From Cranoglanis bouderius (Eukaryota; Chordata; Actinopteri; Siluriformes; Cranoglanididae), in assembly GCA_023630585.1 (NCBI GenBank), contig CM042535.1, positions 31,086,399 to 31,150,398 of the forward strand: a stretch of 64,000 bases of DNA, read 5' to 3'. The position numbers and the translations under genes are program-made. The stretch's first letter is position 1; each line of letters starts with the position of its first letter. Shown here piece by piece: positions 21,446 to 32,692 of this stretch. The notes below the pieces were generated by a model. That model made no database searches and had not been told where the DNA came from. It was given only the letters and a program-made list of their open reading frames with translations.

Positions 21446-22179
21446 ATTTTTCAAACCAAACACAGAATTCCACCAAAAGAACATCATACCTACAGTCAAA
21501 CATGGTGGTGGCAGTGTGATGGTGTCGGGATGCTTTGATGCTTCAGGACCTGGGCAACTTGCAATAATTGAGGGAAACATGAATTCTGCTCTCTACCAGA
21601 AAATCCTAAAGGAGAATATCCGGTCTTCAGTCCATAAGTTGAAATTCAAGTGCAACTGGATTATGCAGCAAGACACTGATCCAACGGTGGAGTAAATCCT
21701 AGTCCTAGAAGTAAGTGAAAGACTGATCTCCAGTTATTTGAAGCTTTTGGTTGCAGTTATTGCTGCTAAAGATGGCACAACCAGATTTTAACTTTAAGGG
21801 GGCAATTAGTTTTTCACATGGGTGATAGGTGTTGGATAACTTTTTTTGCTTCAATTATAAATAAATAAAAACTGTATTGTGTGTTTACTCAGGTTGCCTT
21901 TGTTTTATACTGTATTTCCTTTGAAGATCTAAAACTATTTAGTATGAGATATATACAAAAAAAGAAGAACTCAGGATGGGGAAAATACCTTTTCACAGCA
22001 CAGTAAGTTGTATGCAAAAATATGATTTTTTCATATCTCGTGAACACTAGGTGGCACTGTTCTGAAACTGTGCACATACCCTCAAGTCATGGTGACTATG
22101 ATATACTAAGTTTGGTTTGGAATTCGTTTGCACGTTCTTTGAGAACGGTTTAACGAATCAACTTGACATAAATATATTT

Positions 22180-23395
22180 TTTTTGTCTGCATGATCTGAA
22201 GATGATCTGAAGATGATATTTGATTACAAATGGTCTAGGAGGAGTTTGAAAAAGTAAGTTTTTCAGAAAACTCAAAATGGCAGACAGCAAGTTTGGCCCA
22301 CCATAGCAAAATTGATATCATTGTTATCTGCATAATTCAAGGAATGTAAGACCATTTTCATGACAAAAAAGCTATTAACATTTTTTGAAATTGCATTATA
22401 ATTTTTCCTAATTGTTCCTAAACTGCGCAGGTACCCTCAAGTCATGATGTCGATGACATATACTAGTTTGGTCTGAATACGCCAAAGTATTATGGAGATA
22501 TAGCCTCATTCTCGCTGTCAAATTCATTCAAGTGTTATTCAAGAACAGTTTGGTCTATTAAAAAGCTTTTGATAACTTTTTGCCAGTCTGAAGATGATCC
22601 GGGTCAAAATTGGTGATGATCCGGTGAACTGTCTAGGACGAGTCACAGGCCAAGGAATCAGAGAGAAAAAAATTTGTTTGTAGCCCTTACGGTGCAAAAG
22701 CATAAACGTGAGTGCAAATTTGAGCTGTTGGTGGTACTAGAGGGTTCGAGATAGCGACTCCAAATTTGCTATGGTAACATATCAGAATATCTCCTATCTG
22801 TGTGCCAAATTTAATAACTTTCCTATGTACGGTTCTATGGGATACTTAGACTTCAATAGCATAGGAAGAAGAAGAAGAAGAAGAAGAAGAACGAAAAAAA
22901 TAGGTGCCTACGGACCGTCAGTACTTATCAAATTTCATGACAATATGTAGATTGCTGAGATACACCCTCACATCCTGTTTTTGATAAGTTTTTTTATATG
23001 TTTTGTTTCAACAGGTCTCAAGATGATGTGAGCCAAATTTGGTGAAGATTGGACAAAATTTGGAGGAGGAGTAACAAAATGGCAGTTACATATAAGCATT
23101 TTAGGCATGTTATTGTAACTTTTGACCAGTAGGTGGTGCTGTGAAGAAATTTGTTGCATAAACCCAGGTCATAGTCCTGAAGATGCCTACCAAGTTTTGT
23201 GTCAGTGCGCAAAGTTGTTGCTGAGATATAGCCTCACATTTTGTTTGGCGGCTTCACTGTCAGATTTGTTGGACCATCATGGGTAAACCATTTACCATTT
23301 GGGTAAACCATATTTAAAATTCTTTTGTGAGGCTTACTCTGAAGATTATGTGTGCCAAATTTGGTGATGATTGGACAAAATTTGTAGGAGGACTA
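22180..23395. repeat. Divergent modular repeat, about four modules
   Basis: Four positions (about 22200, 22580, 23020 and 23335) carry the same motif order: GAAGATGAT(C/G), then CCAAATTTGGTGAAGATTGG or a variant, then a GGAGGAG motif and, in two of them, AAAATGGCAG. Spacing is about 300-450 bp. A GAA trinucleotide run is at 22866-22892. The fourth module is cut by the solo LTR. The family was not identified. Confidence 0.5.
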
Positions 23396-25345
23396 TGTAA
23401 CGAATTAAAAGCATTACTAGCATTATTCTTTTCCACCAGAATAATGAAATGGATAAACTTTAAACATGAAACGAAACAGAATCGCACACTTGGATTCGAA
23501 GCACCTTTTTAAAGGAGACGAGTTTTAAAGCGTGCCCGCGTTATCTACCAGAATGTGTAGTAACTTGGATGAATCTGCAACGTTTAAAAATATTCTCCAC
23601 CAGTTACAATTCATGTAATAAATTAAAAGATGTTTAACAAGTTTAAATATATTCTCCAATTTACATAAGGAATTAGCTCGAATGGCGTGAAATATATCTA
23701 TATATCTAATCAACGCATGTTGTGACCAGTTATAAATATACATCAGCCATGAAAGGGAATTCATGTATGTGCACATATACATATAGATAATTAACTACAA
23801 TGGATTATAATTAATTATGACTATGTATGTGGCCTAGATCAGCTTTATGAACTCTAAAGAGGGAGTCTATCCTTCTGGCCAGGAAGAATTAACTCACGAA
23901 GTTTATTATTAAAGATTAGAGCGGGTAATCGAGATCTTATACAGCGTTTAATTGACTCATCACGTGACAAAACAGAGAAAATCAAGTGTGGGATAATAGA
24001 TTTTAATAGCTAGATGTAACTATGGATACACATGACTAACTCTAAGCAAAACATACATATGTACATCTATATACAAGGAGAGAAAAGGGATAGAGAGAAA
24101 GTAATGAAATAAAAGGGAGTGGCAGACAACACCACAACTAATTAGCCTTTTTCAGAACCCAGCAACGAACTTAATTCTCCTGTAAACAGGGGTCCAATCT
24201 TAAACGCAGATATAGGTTCATTAACTATACTTGCATGGCTTCGGTTCTGAAAGTTTGCGTGAGGTCGTGTAGAGTTCGCTGGTTCGTTGCGCCGTTTGAA
24301 AAGGTGTGAGCCGTGAGGCGGTTGCATCCTTTGTCCAGGAGAGAGAGATCCTGGCTTCCTCTTCCCGGGGCACGTGGCCCCGGGGGAGAGACAAACCGGA
24401 AGAGTGCAGAAGTGAAGTTGAGGAGTGAGAGAAGACTGAGCCTGAGCTCCACCTGTGAAGAAGAGCGTGGTGTTGTTTTAAAGACAACACCAATGCACAC
24501 GCCTCTTTGGGCTATGGGCCAATCAGGAAGTTGGATTTGCATGTCCAGATGAACTCTCTTTGTCTGGTCTCGGACCCTAATATAAATGTCCAGGGAGGAG
24601 CTGGTTTATACCGTATTATATATGAAATTTAGAGAAAACATGAAATAATGTATTCCATTGCAATATGATATGCATAATCAATCAGGGTATCTTGAGACGA
24701 TTAACTACATACCAAATTCGATGGACTTGTAAAGAATATTACAAATAAAACCTGGTTACAGACATTTAAAATGGTATCCTAAATTAAAACTATCTAAAAT
24801 CATTAAGGTTAGTTACATAAACACACAATATATGTAAACAAGATAACATCACACTATTTAGGCATCGAATAATTACATATAATTACACATTACATTGAAA
24901 AGAGAGAGATTTCTCCATTGTGTGTGTGTGTGTGTGTGTGCGCATGTGCGCGTGTGTATGTCCAGAAGAGGGGGCTGGCGTTCTTCTAATGTCCCACCTC
25001 AGGTTGACCTTTAGGGAGGACGTTTTCTCTTCTGGCCTTCGATTCTGAGGCTAATCCATGTGGTCATAAACAGAGATTAGATCAGAGATTTACAGGTCCT
25101 TGGTCGAGTTTTGGTGGACCCCTGCTGACGAACTAATTGTGAAGTTTCCCAGATGTTCAGTCATCAAAGGTTTCTTTTATTGCAGGGGTAAGTCCTGTGT
25201 GGGTTCCAAAGAGTCTTTTGCATTCCAAAGGGCATCTGGCCGCAGGAGGCCTCTCGGGGTTACTCTCAGTCACCTGAGTGATGGAATTTTCTATGTTCCG
25301 TCTGGGTTAATTCAGAAATCAGTTTGGGCACCGTCATACGTTACA
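23396..25345 (+). mobile_element. Solo LTR, copy 1 (1950 bp)
   Basis: Begins TGTAACG and ends CGTTACA, flanked by a 4-bp duplication ACTA (23392-23395 and 25346-25349). About 95 percent of it matches 37273-39285. There is no internal retroviral sequence, so it is a solo LTR left by recombination between the two ends of an LTR retrotransposon or endogenous retrovirus. A CCAAT box, an octamer and a TATA box in order on the plus strand, then AATAAA at 24744-24749, set the orientation. Confidence 0.9.
24519..24587 (+). promoter_or_regulatory. LTR promoter: CCAAT, octamer, TATA
   Basis: CCAAT at 24519-24523, ATTTGCAT at 24535-24542 and TATAAAT at 24581-24587. The spacing fits an RNA polymerase II core promoter with a start near 24612. 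In the second LTR copy the octamer reads GTTTGCAT and the TATA box TTTAAAT. Confidence 0.65.
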
Positions 25346-25734
25346 ACTAGGAAAAAAAAAACATTTTTGACAAAATCCATGATGGTAGAAATTCTCATTA
25401 GGCAGAAATTGGCTTTTAAATTTTAGCCTTATCATAAACTTGGAGAAATTCTACTGCTATCCACTGGTGTATTCCCGGCCATATGCACGTATATGCCGAA
25501 TACGTACTTATTCCCCAGGGTTGTTTGCATATAACGAATTCTAAGGATCAATATTAATGTATACCCTCGGTATACCCACTTGTTTTGCTGCTTTAGAAGT
25601 CCCCAATCTACTCTTCTGTTATTTCCCTTTAATTGTATCACATTTGTTTTTTGTGAAACTCATGATTCTTTGTTGTAATTGGTGCATTTTTATTTGAATT
25701 CCACCCTTCCCCACCTATGACAACCGCAGTCAAT
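25346..25734. other. Unassigned
   Basis: AT-rich sequence following the LTR, with no recognised gene or repeat. Confidence 0.4.
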
Positions 25735-25868
25735 TGGTGTCACTGACATCATTGGCCCTTGTCTATCATGGCCCCCTAATAATCTCCATCCCTGAATTGG
25801 CTACATCACCCTCCTCTCCTCTCCACCAATAGCTGGTGTGTGGTGGACTTTCTGGCGCACTATGGCTG
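25735..25868 (+). mobile_element. 5S-derived SINE fragment
   Basis: Matches the 3' half of the SINE at 42671-43185 (CCTGAATTGGCTACATCACC then CTCTCCACCAATAG). It is joined directly to a Tc1-C fragment. Confidence 0.7.
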
Positions 25869-26180
25869 CTATGGGATTTGATACGGGCAGTACATGCAAG
25901 AAAACCTTCAAACATCTTGCAACTGAAAGAATATTGCATGGAAGAGTGGTCAAAAATTCCAGCAAGCCTGGTGGACAATTGTGCAAAAACTACAAGAAGT
26001 ATTTCTGCTAAAGGAGGAAATACTAGCTTCTGAGGCCAAGGGTGTACTTACTTTTTCCACAGAAGAATATCACATCTATTGATATTTCTGTTGAATAAAT
26101 GACTGAAAAAGCTATTTTTCCATGTGGTTTTGTTCAAGTATATCAACTTCATTAATAGGCACTGTTTCAAGGATCTTAAC
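25869..26180 (+). mobile_element. Tc1-C copy 1, transposase tail and 3' end
   Basis: Shares CAAACATCTTGCAACTGA, ATTGCATGGAAGAGTGGTCA and the tail ATATCACATCTATTGATATT with the copy at 29405-30124. Only the last transposase codons (LKEYCMEEWSKIP) and part of the 3' end remain. Confidence 0.75.
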
Positions 26181-26270
26181 AAGGTTATCAATAAATATAA
26201 GATCACTATTATTTCTGACTCCTATTCCCTTCTTGCAAATTCAGAAAAAACGACAAAGCAAAGTGGTACA

Positions 26271-26456
26271 TTTACGGCATTTGGCAGACACCCTTATCCA
26301 GGGCAACTTACATTTATGTCATTTTATACAACTGAGCAATTGAGGGTTAAGGGCCTTGCTCAAGGGCCCACAGTGGCAGCTTGGCAGTGCTGGGGTTTGA
26401 ACTCTCAACCTTCTGATCAGTAGTCCAACATCTTAATCACTGAGCTACCACTGCCC
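26271..26456 (-). mobile_element. tRNA-derived SINE with 7-bp duplication
   Basis: Reverse complement of the SINE family at 20025-20202, flanked by TGGTACA at 26264-26270 and 26457-26463. Confidence 0.85.
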
Positions 26457-26463
26457 TGGTACA

Positions 26464-26929
26464 ATGCTGGGTGTTTTTTTTTTTTTGTGTGTGACAGTTT
26501 ATAGCGTTTCAGTCCTTCAGCGTGATTTACTCATCTAACCTTTGTTGTTTTTATGAGGTTAATGAATTAAGTGTTAAGCAAGAATCTAACCCCGATGTTA
26601 AGAGGATATCAGCTGAAGGAAGTGGGAGAGAAAAAGTCCTGTTGTCCAGCACAAAACAGATGAAGTTTTTCCACCTGTTTTGAGTGTAGCCAAAAATATG
26701 TAAATGTGATTTAATTTGGATTGTTAAACTAGATTATGGTAATCTGAAATTATGTGAAGTCTGCATGCTCACCATCATCATCATCATCATCATCATTTTA
26801 ATGATGAAGAAGAAGAAGAGGATGAAAAGAGAAAAATGTTATGGATAGAATCCCATTTTCTCATTAATGGACTCAACCATGCGCTAGCCCCACCCACATA
26901 TAGGGGAGGAGTGTAATTATAAGCTATAG
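26464..26929. other. Upstream region of the SLC12 gene
   Basis: No gene seen. It holds an ATC trinucleotide run at 26771-26798 and ends at the TATA box at 26930. Confidence 0.4.
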
Positions 26930-26937
26930 TATAAAAG
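26930..26937 (+). promoter_or_regulatory. TATA box of the SLC12 gene (probable)
   Basis: TATAAAAG lies about 30 bp before the inferred start of a non-coding exon that ends in a consensus donor. The link to the cotransporter is inference from position and splice sites. Confidence 0.5.
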
Positions 26938-26959
26938 TAAACATCTGTAGAGATGAGAA

Positions 26960-27102
26960 ATATAAAACTAGAGATAGATTTAGAGAACTATTCAAAATGG
27001 AAAAACTAAAGAAAACTAAGAACTAATTACAAACATTTTAAATCATTTCAAAAAAGCTGTACAGAACAGATAAAAACTCAACTGAACCTCATATATACTA
27101 AG
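26960..27102 (+). other. slc12a10: Probable non-coding exon 1 of the SLC12 gene
   Basis: The stretch starts about 23-30 bp after the TATA box and ends at ACTAAG|GTAAGG. The next acceptor, TTTATTACAG at 27875, leads to the first coding exon. The start is approximate. Confidence 0.45.
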
Positions 27103-27875
27103 GTAAGGCATGATGCTTTCTTTCAAGAGCTGGAAAACATTAATGGGTAGTTTGCTGTTTTGGTTACTGTATGTTGTTTATGTTTTTATCTTCAAAATTA
27201 TTTGCTAAATAGTCACATCAATTAGGTTTCAGTCTACCCATATTATAAAGCTGTATTTTAATTAAATGACCTTGTTTTGGCATGTTTCTAAGCACATATT
27301 CTCTGTCTCTTGGTGTCATTATGTTTTTACATAGCAAGCTAAATAAAACTGATCTGTATTCAAAGAGAATAAAAAACTATTTAATCATTTAATGTTTGTA
27401 TTTGAACTGCAAGTGATAGAGCACATTTTTAGCTTGCTTCATAGATTTCTTTTCTCCCACCAGTTTGTGAAGTATTTACAAAGAGATATGTCTATTTAAA
27501 CATCACTTATCTATTTAAATTTACTGTGTAAATGACTTGCAGACTCACCAGAGCCTTATCAACTGAGTAAAAATGTACTAATGGATCTCATGCTGCATAT
27601 CCTACCTGACACGCCAGTGAATTATGTGTTGGCAAATGTGATGATGTACATGCTTAGGGAAAAATACTTTGATGAGCTTGTGATTCATCTGTTATACCGA
27701 AAAAATTATTTACATTCAGGGATCTTAGCACAGTGAAATGAAATACTAGTAAAAATGTTAGTAGTATTAGAGGATTTAAGAATATAATTAAACAGGTTTG
27801 TTTACGACTGCAAATATCACTTGATCCTATTTCTTCGTCTGTTATTTCACTTTTGAAGAGTACAGTTTATTACAG

Positions 27876-28230
27876 CATCTAACACACGTCAATGGGGCAC
27901 CTTGTTTCCAAATGCAAACGGATGGACCTAAACAGCTTGCCTCAAGGTCACTTTTCTTTTACTGAAGACGTGCCATGGCAATGCCCAAGTCAGGTAGAGG
28001 GTACTGTTGGAGCAATTCAGGCTAGTGGAACTAGTAGTGAAATTAGCATCAGCATGGAATGGGAAACCCCCAGACAGGCATCTGAACGTCAGAAATCAAT
28101 GCAGGACTGCCAACGACAGTCCATTTACAGCACCATGGACGCACTGCCTCATCTTGAGTTTTACACCAACTCCATAGGTCAGCAACAACATAGTAGGCCA
28201 TCACTGGAGATTCTCTGCAAGGTTTCTGAA
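27876..28230 (+). CDS. slc12a10: SLC12 exon 2: start codon and N-terminus
   Basis: The start codon is at 27892, 16 nt after the acceptor. It codes for 113 cytosolic residues and ends GAA|GTAAGT. The segment QSIYSTMDALPHLEFYTN aligns with the region of NCC that carries the activating phospho-threonines for SPAK/OSR1 kinases, and RPSLEIL follows as in other family members. The kinase-docking RFxI/V motif near the N-terminus appears only as GHFSF, lacking the arginine. Confidence 0.85.
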
Positions 28231-28865
28231 GTAAGTAACCTTTCAGCTTTATTCTTTATTCTTCTTTATTATTCTTTATTTATTCATTTTATCTTTTCTG
28301 ATTGACCCCTTAAACCCCAAGAGCCATTGATTTGACCAGACTTACAGTCTTTACTCATTGGGTTCCAAGTATAAATTCTTCAGGAAGTTAAAGTCCCCTA
28401 ACTATCAAAAGGATATAGCATTTCCAGGCACGGACTGGTCATTGGGAAGTTTGGGAATTTTCCTGGGGAGCCTGTCTTGTGAGGGCCAGTGTTTTTTTCC
28501 TAACCCCGACATTATATAGCCTATATACAGATATTCAATAGGTCATCTTAGCTGGAGCGACAATACAAATACAAATACAAATGAACAGATAAAACTGAAC
28601 AGATTGTGTTTTTTTAATTAATGATTCGTTGATCAAGAAACATGTTGTGTCAGTTTGAATTTGGTGTCTCAAATTGGGGCAGCACTTTCCCCGGCTGCTT
28701 TTTGTTGCCAGTCCGCCCCTGAGCATTTCTATTTACCTCTGTATGGGTTTCATTTAAGTTACTGACTAATGTTTTAAGATTAATAATTCAAAAATAAGAC
28801 AAAAGTGATTACTCCAGGTTTGTGGAAAAAATGATAAGAAGTTTGGGCACAAAACTATGCAATAT
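28231..28865. other. SLC12 intron 2, first part
   Basis: AT-rich intron sequence with no recognised element. Confidence 0.5.
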
Positions 28866-28918
28866 AATAAGAGTTTACTCTATTCTAGGGTGCACCTAGA
28901 ATAGAGTAAACTCTTATT
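28866..28918. repeat. Perfect 24-bp hairpin at a transposon boundary
   Basis: Arms 28866-28889 and 28895-28918 are exact reverse complements around GTGCA. An AT run of about 20 bp then leads into the truncated Tc1-D at 28944. Confidence 0.95.
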
Positions 28919-28943
28919 TATATATATATATATATATATATAA

Positions 28944-29404
28944 AAGGTGAATGTCCTTGCATGGCCTAGTCAGAGCCCAGACTTAAACCCCATTGAAAAT
29001 CTGTGGAATGACTTGAGGACTGCAGTCCACAAACGGTCACCATCAAATTTAACTGAACTTGAGCAGTTCTGCAAAGAAGAGTGGGCAAATATTGCAAAGT
29101 CTAGATGTGCTAAGTCTAAAGTTAGTAGAGACATATCCCAACAGACTAAAGGCTGTAATTAAAGCAAAAGGTGGTTCAACAAAATACTGACACAAGGGGG
29201 TGATCCTTTTTCCAAATCAGTGATTCTGTTGTTTAATTTTTTACATTTTTTTCTGATATGTTGGTGTTATATCTTTCACTTGGATGATAAGTTGCACTGA
29301 GTAAATACAGCTGGATAAAACAAAAAGTGTGTCCGTCTTCATTGCAGGCTGAAAAGCAACAAAAGGTGATTATTTTAAAGGGGAGTGATTCTTTTCTATA
29401 CCCA
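28944..29404 (+). mobile_element. Tc1-D copy 2, transposase C-terminus and 3' end
   Basis: MNVLAWPSQSPDLNPIENLW and LEQFCKEEWANIAKSRCAK match copies at 5910-7275 and 48712-50306. The 3' end CTTTTCTATACCCACT abuts Tc1-C directly. Confidence 0.85.
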
Positions 29405-30124
29405 CTTATTTGGCGTTGACCAAAGACAGCTTTTCAGGAGAAGCATCTCATACCAACTGTGACACACGGTGGTGGAAATTTTATGGTTTGGGGTTGCTTC
29501 GTTGCCTCGGGTACTGGACAGCTTGCATTCATTGATTCAAGTATGAGTTCTGCATCATATCAAAGAGTGCTTGAAGATAATGTGAGGCTATCTGTCCAAA
29601 AGCTGAAAGTGGACCTTTCAACAGGATAATGATCCTAAGCACACTAGCAAGTGCACCAAGGAATGGCTCAAAAAGAAATGGAGGGTTATGGAATGGCCTA
29701 GTCAAAGCCCGGATTTGAATCCCATTGAAATATTGTAGGGAGTGTTGAATCAGGCAGAACATACAAGAAAACCCTCAAACATCTTGCAACTGACAGAATA
29801 TTGCATGGAAGAGTGGTCAAAAATTCCAGTAAGCCGATGTCAGAGACTGGCGGACAGTTATGCAAAACAAGAAGTTATTTCTGCTAAAGGGGGCAATACT
29901 AGCTTCTGAGGCCAAGGTTGTACTTACTTTTTCCACAGAAGAATATCACATCTATTGATATTTCTGTTGAATAAATGATTGAAAAAGCTATTTTTACTTG
30001 TGGTTTTGTTCAAGTATATCAACTTTATTAATAGGCATTGTTTCAAAGATGATCAAATGTTTGCTTGTCCACATAGGTCAAAAAAGCCAACAATTTCCAT
30101 GGTACTTTTTTTTTAACACGACTG
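29405..30124 (+). mobile_element. Tc1-C copy 2, 5'-truncated
   Basis: Encodes HGGGNFMVWGCFVASGTGQL, then in shifted frames NDPKHTSKCTKEWLKKKW and WPSQSPDLNPIEIL, and ends in ACACGACTG before TA. The N-terminal part is absent. Confidence 0.85.
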
Positions 30125-30150
30125 TATGTGTGTAAATGTGTGTGTTACAG

Positions 30151-30291
30151 GATTATGAATCAAGTAGTAATATAGGAGACTTAAGAACAGAAAGCCAATC
30201 AGTAATACAAGAGCAGGAAGAGAAACAGCAGAGCAGTACTAAAGGAAAGACCACCCAACCAGTCTGCTTTGGCTGGGTCACAGGTATCATG
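30151..30291 (+). CDS. slc12a10: SLC12 exon 3: rest of N-terminus
   Basis: Forty-seven codons, acceptor GTGTTACAG, donor ATG|GTGAGG. It is acidic and Gln/Ser-rich, then ends in CFGWVTGIM, the conserved block just before membrane segment 1. Confidence 0.9.
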
Positions 30292-30365
30292 GTGAGGGTG
30301 ATGCACACATGACAACATTGTTATGTCCACAGAAAGATCCATTCATTTATTGCTGTTTTTTGCAG

Positions 30366-30441
30366 GTTCGATGTATGCTAAATATCTGTGGAGTAATTAT
30401 GTTCTTGAGAGTGCCTTGGATTACAGCTCAGGCAGGAATCC
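30366..30441 (+). CDS. slc12a10: SLC12 exon 4: membrane segment 1
   Basis: Codes for VRCMLNICGVIMFLRVPWIT followed by AQAGI. Segment 1 contains the unwound ion-binding stretch; the usual N-I-W-G-V reads N-I-C-G-V here, an unusual change. Confidence 0.92.
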
Positions 30442-30554
30442 GTAAGACATAATAAAGTTATTTCCTGTACACGAGATAGTCGTATATATGGAAGAGTTCT
30501 TATTCAGTGTAGTACTCCTTAAAATGACTCGTATTCCAACCATTCTTCCTGCAG

Positions 30555-30650
30555 TTACCACTTGGGTTATCATCTTCATGTCTGTACTGATAACCTCAGT
30601 CACTTCATTATTAGTGTCGGCTATTTCCACCAATGGGAGAGTCTCCTCTG
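30555..30650 (+). CDS. slc12a10: SLC12 exon 5: membrane segment 2
   Basis: Codes for TTWVIIFMSVLITSVTSLLV then SAISTNGRVSSG, with acceptor TTCCTGCAG and donor CTG|GTGAGT. Confidence 0.92.
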
Positions 30651-30729
30651 GTGAGTGGCAAAGCCAAAATAAGATTCCCACCGAAATTCAATTGTTCTAG
30701 GTTTTAATTACATTTAATTATATCCCTGG

Positions 30730-32675
30730 TCCTCCAGGTTGGGGGTTGGGCTATGGGTCAACAACCCATTCCTGTAAAAAAAGCTACTGTTACAGAAACC
30801 ATAGCAACACAACCAGAAAGCAACTTGACTGGGAACGATTCCTCTTCAGAAGAGCTTATGACGCGAGCTGGTGAAATCCTTCAGAAAACCAGTGCGCCGA
30901 TAAATCTTCTCTCAGTCAAGACCAAAATCAAGATCGGAACATGGAACGTCCGCACATTGTACGAGAGCGGGAAGACAGCCCAAGTTCTGAAGGAAATGAA
31001 GCACTATAACATCAAGGTACTGGGACTGTGCGAGACGAGATGGACTGGAAACGGTCAGAAAAGACTGGCGAGCGGAGAAACCATCATCTACTCCGGCCCG
31101 GAAGATCACATGCATGGAATTGGACTGCTGCAACCAGGGCACTGTTAGACTGGGAACCAGTTACACCAAGGATTCTAACCGCAAGATTCAAATCCAAAGG
31201 AAGAAACATCACCATCATCCACTGCTACGCGCCAACCAACGCTGCAGAGGAGGAAGAGAAAGAAGAATTCTACAGCGCTTTACAAGCAGCCATTGACAAG
31301 ACCCACAGAAGAGACCTGAAGAGCCTCATGGGAGACCTGAATGCCAAGGTAGGAAGTGACAACGCCAACAAGGAACTCATCATGGGCAAGCACGGAGTGG
31401 GAGACATTAATGAGAACGGGGAACTCTTCACAGACTTCTGCGCTTTCAACGACCTTGTCATTGGAGGCACTATCTTCCCACACAAGGACATCCACAAGAA
31501 GACATGGACCTCTCCTGACGGTAAGACAGAAAACCAAATCGACCACTTTACCATTGGCCGGAAATGGAGAAGAAGTCTGCTAGATGTCAGAGTAAAGAGA
31601 GGGGCAGATGCTGCGTCAGACCACCACCTAATCCTGGCAACGCTTAAGCTGAAACTGAGGGCACACAGGGACCAGGCACAGAGGCCGGCCTTCAAGTACA
31701 ATGTCCAACACCTGAAAGATGCCCGGAAAGCGACAGAGTACCAGTGCAGCCTGAAAAACGGCTTTGAGGCGTTAGCCAACCTGATGGAGGAGACGGTGGA
31801 GGACCACTGTCAGAGTCTAAAGAAAGCTTGGACGGACACCTGCCTAGAAGTCATGGGGAAGAGAGAAAAACAACACAAGGAGTGGCTCACAGTCGACACA
31901 TTGAACCTTGTAAATGAAAGGAAAGAATTGAAACAAAAGATCAACCACTGCCAAGACCGCCACGAAAAAACAAAGCTACAAACTCAATACCAGGATACCA
32001 ACAAGAAAGTAAAAAAGAGCGCCAGAGCAGACAAGAGGAAATTCATCCATGATCTTACAGTGGATGCAGAAGCAGCAGCAGAGCAGAGAAACATGAAGAG
32101 ACTGTATGAAATCACCCGGACTCTTGCAGGCAAGAACAACCAACCAACATGTTCTGTCAAGAACAGGGAAGGACAAACCATCACAAATGAAAGTCAAGAA
32201 AGAGCAAGATGGGCTGAACACTTCGAAGAAATCCTAAACAGACCTCCACCAGAACAACTGCCATCTATCCCACCAGCAGACAGATATAAAAACTGATGTA
32301 CCCACCAGAGCCGAGATCACCAAGGCAGTCAAAGAGATAAAGGCCGGCAAAGCTGCTGGCCCTGATGGTATACCACCAGAGGCCTTGAAGGCTAGTATTA
32401 CAACAACAGTAGGAAGGAAATGGGGTTGGATAGGCCACACCCTCCGGAAAGACCCAGAAAACATCACAAGACAAGCCTTGCAATGGAACTCGCAAGGCAA
32501 GAGGAGAGTTGGAAGACCAAAACAAACCTGGAGAAGATGCACAGAGGGGGAAATGAAGACAGCAGGGTGGACATGGGCTCAGCTGAAGAAAACCGCCCCC
32601 AATAGAGTCCGCTGGAGGAGTGTTGCTGAGGCCCTGTGCTCCCATGAGGAGAAAGAGGATTAATGATGATGATGA
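30730..32675 (+). mobile_element. RTE-like LINE, internally deleted, in SLC12 intron 5
   Basis: Plus-strand frames 30753-31148 and 31028-32296 overlap at a frameshift and encode an APE-type endonuclease (IKIGTWNVRTLYESGKTAQV; HCYAPTNAAEEEEKEEF; MGDLNAKVGSDN; ENQIDHFTI; DAASDHHLI) and the linker to the reverse transcriptase. The latter stops after AGKAAGPDGIPPEALKAS and jumps to the C-terminal part (GWIGHTLRK; GKRRVGRPKQTWRR), so most of the reverse transcriptase is missing. The 3' end is a short ATG repeat, as in RTE elements. TATCCCTGG (30721-30729) and TATCCTGG (32676-32683) look like the target duplication. Confidence 0.8.
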
Positions 32676-32692
32676 TATCCTGGCCATTATAG

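Larger units (their letters stand above)
19620..22003 (+). mobile_element. Tc1-I element with nested insertions
   Basis: Termini CAGTGCTGTGAAAAAGTATT and TTTTCACAGCACAG, each next to TA, bound a 2384-bp region. The transposase centre is visible at about 21470-21680 (HGGGSVMVSGCFDASGPGQL; then QKILKENI and a degraded catalytic-D region). The N-terminal half is replaced by a tRNA-SINE (20025-20202), a Tc1-H fragment (20308-20885) and a Tc1-J fragment (21165-21445). It is not functional. Confidence 0.75.

Noticed and set aside
31270..31779. 169-codon minus-strand frame
   Set aside because: It is the antisense of the LINE endonuclease, whose motifs read on the plus strand.
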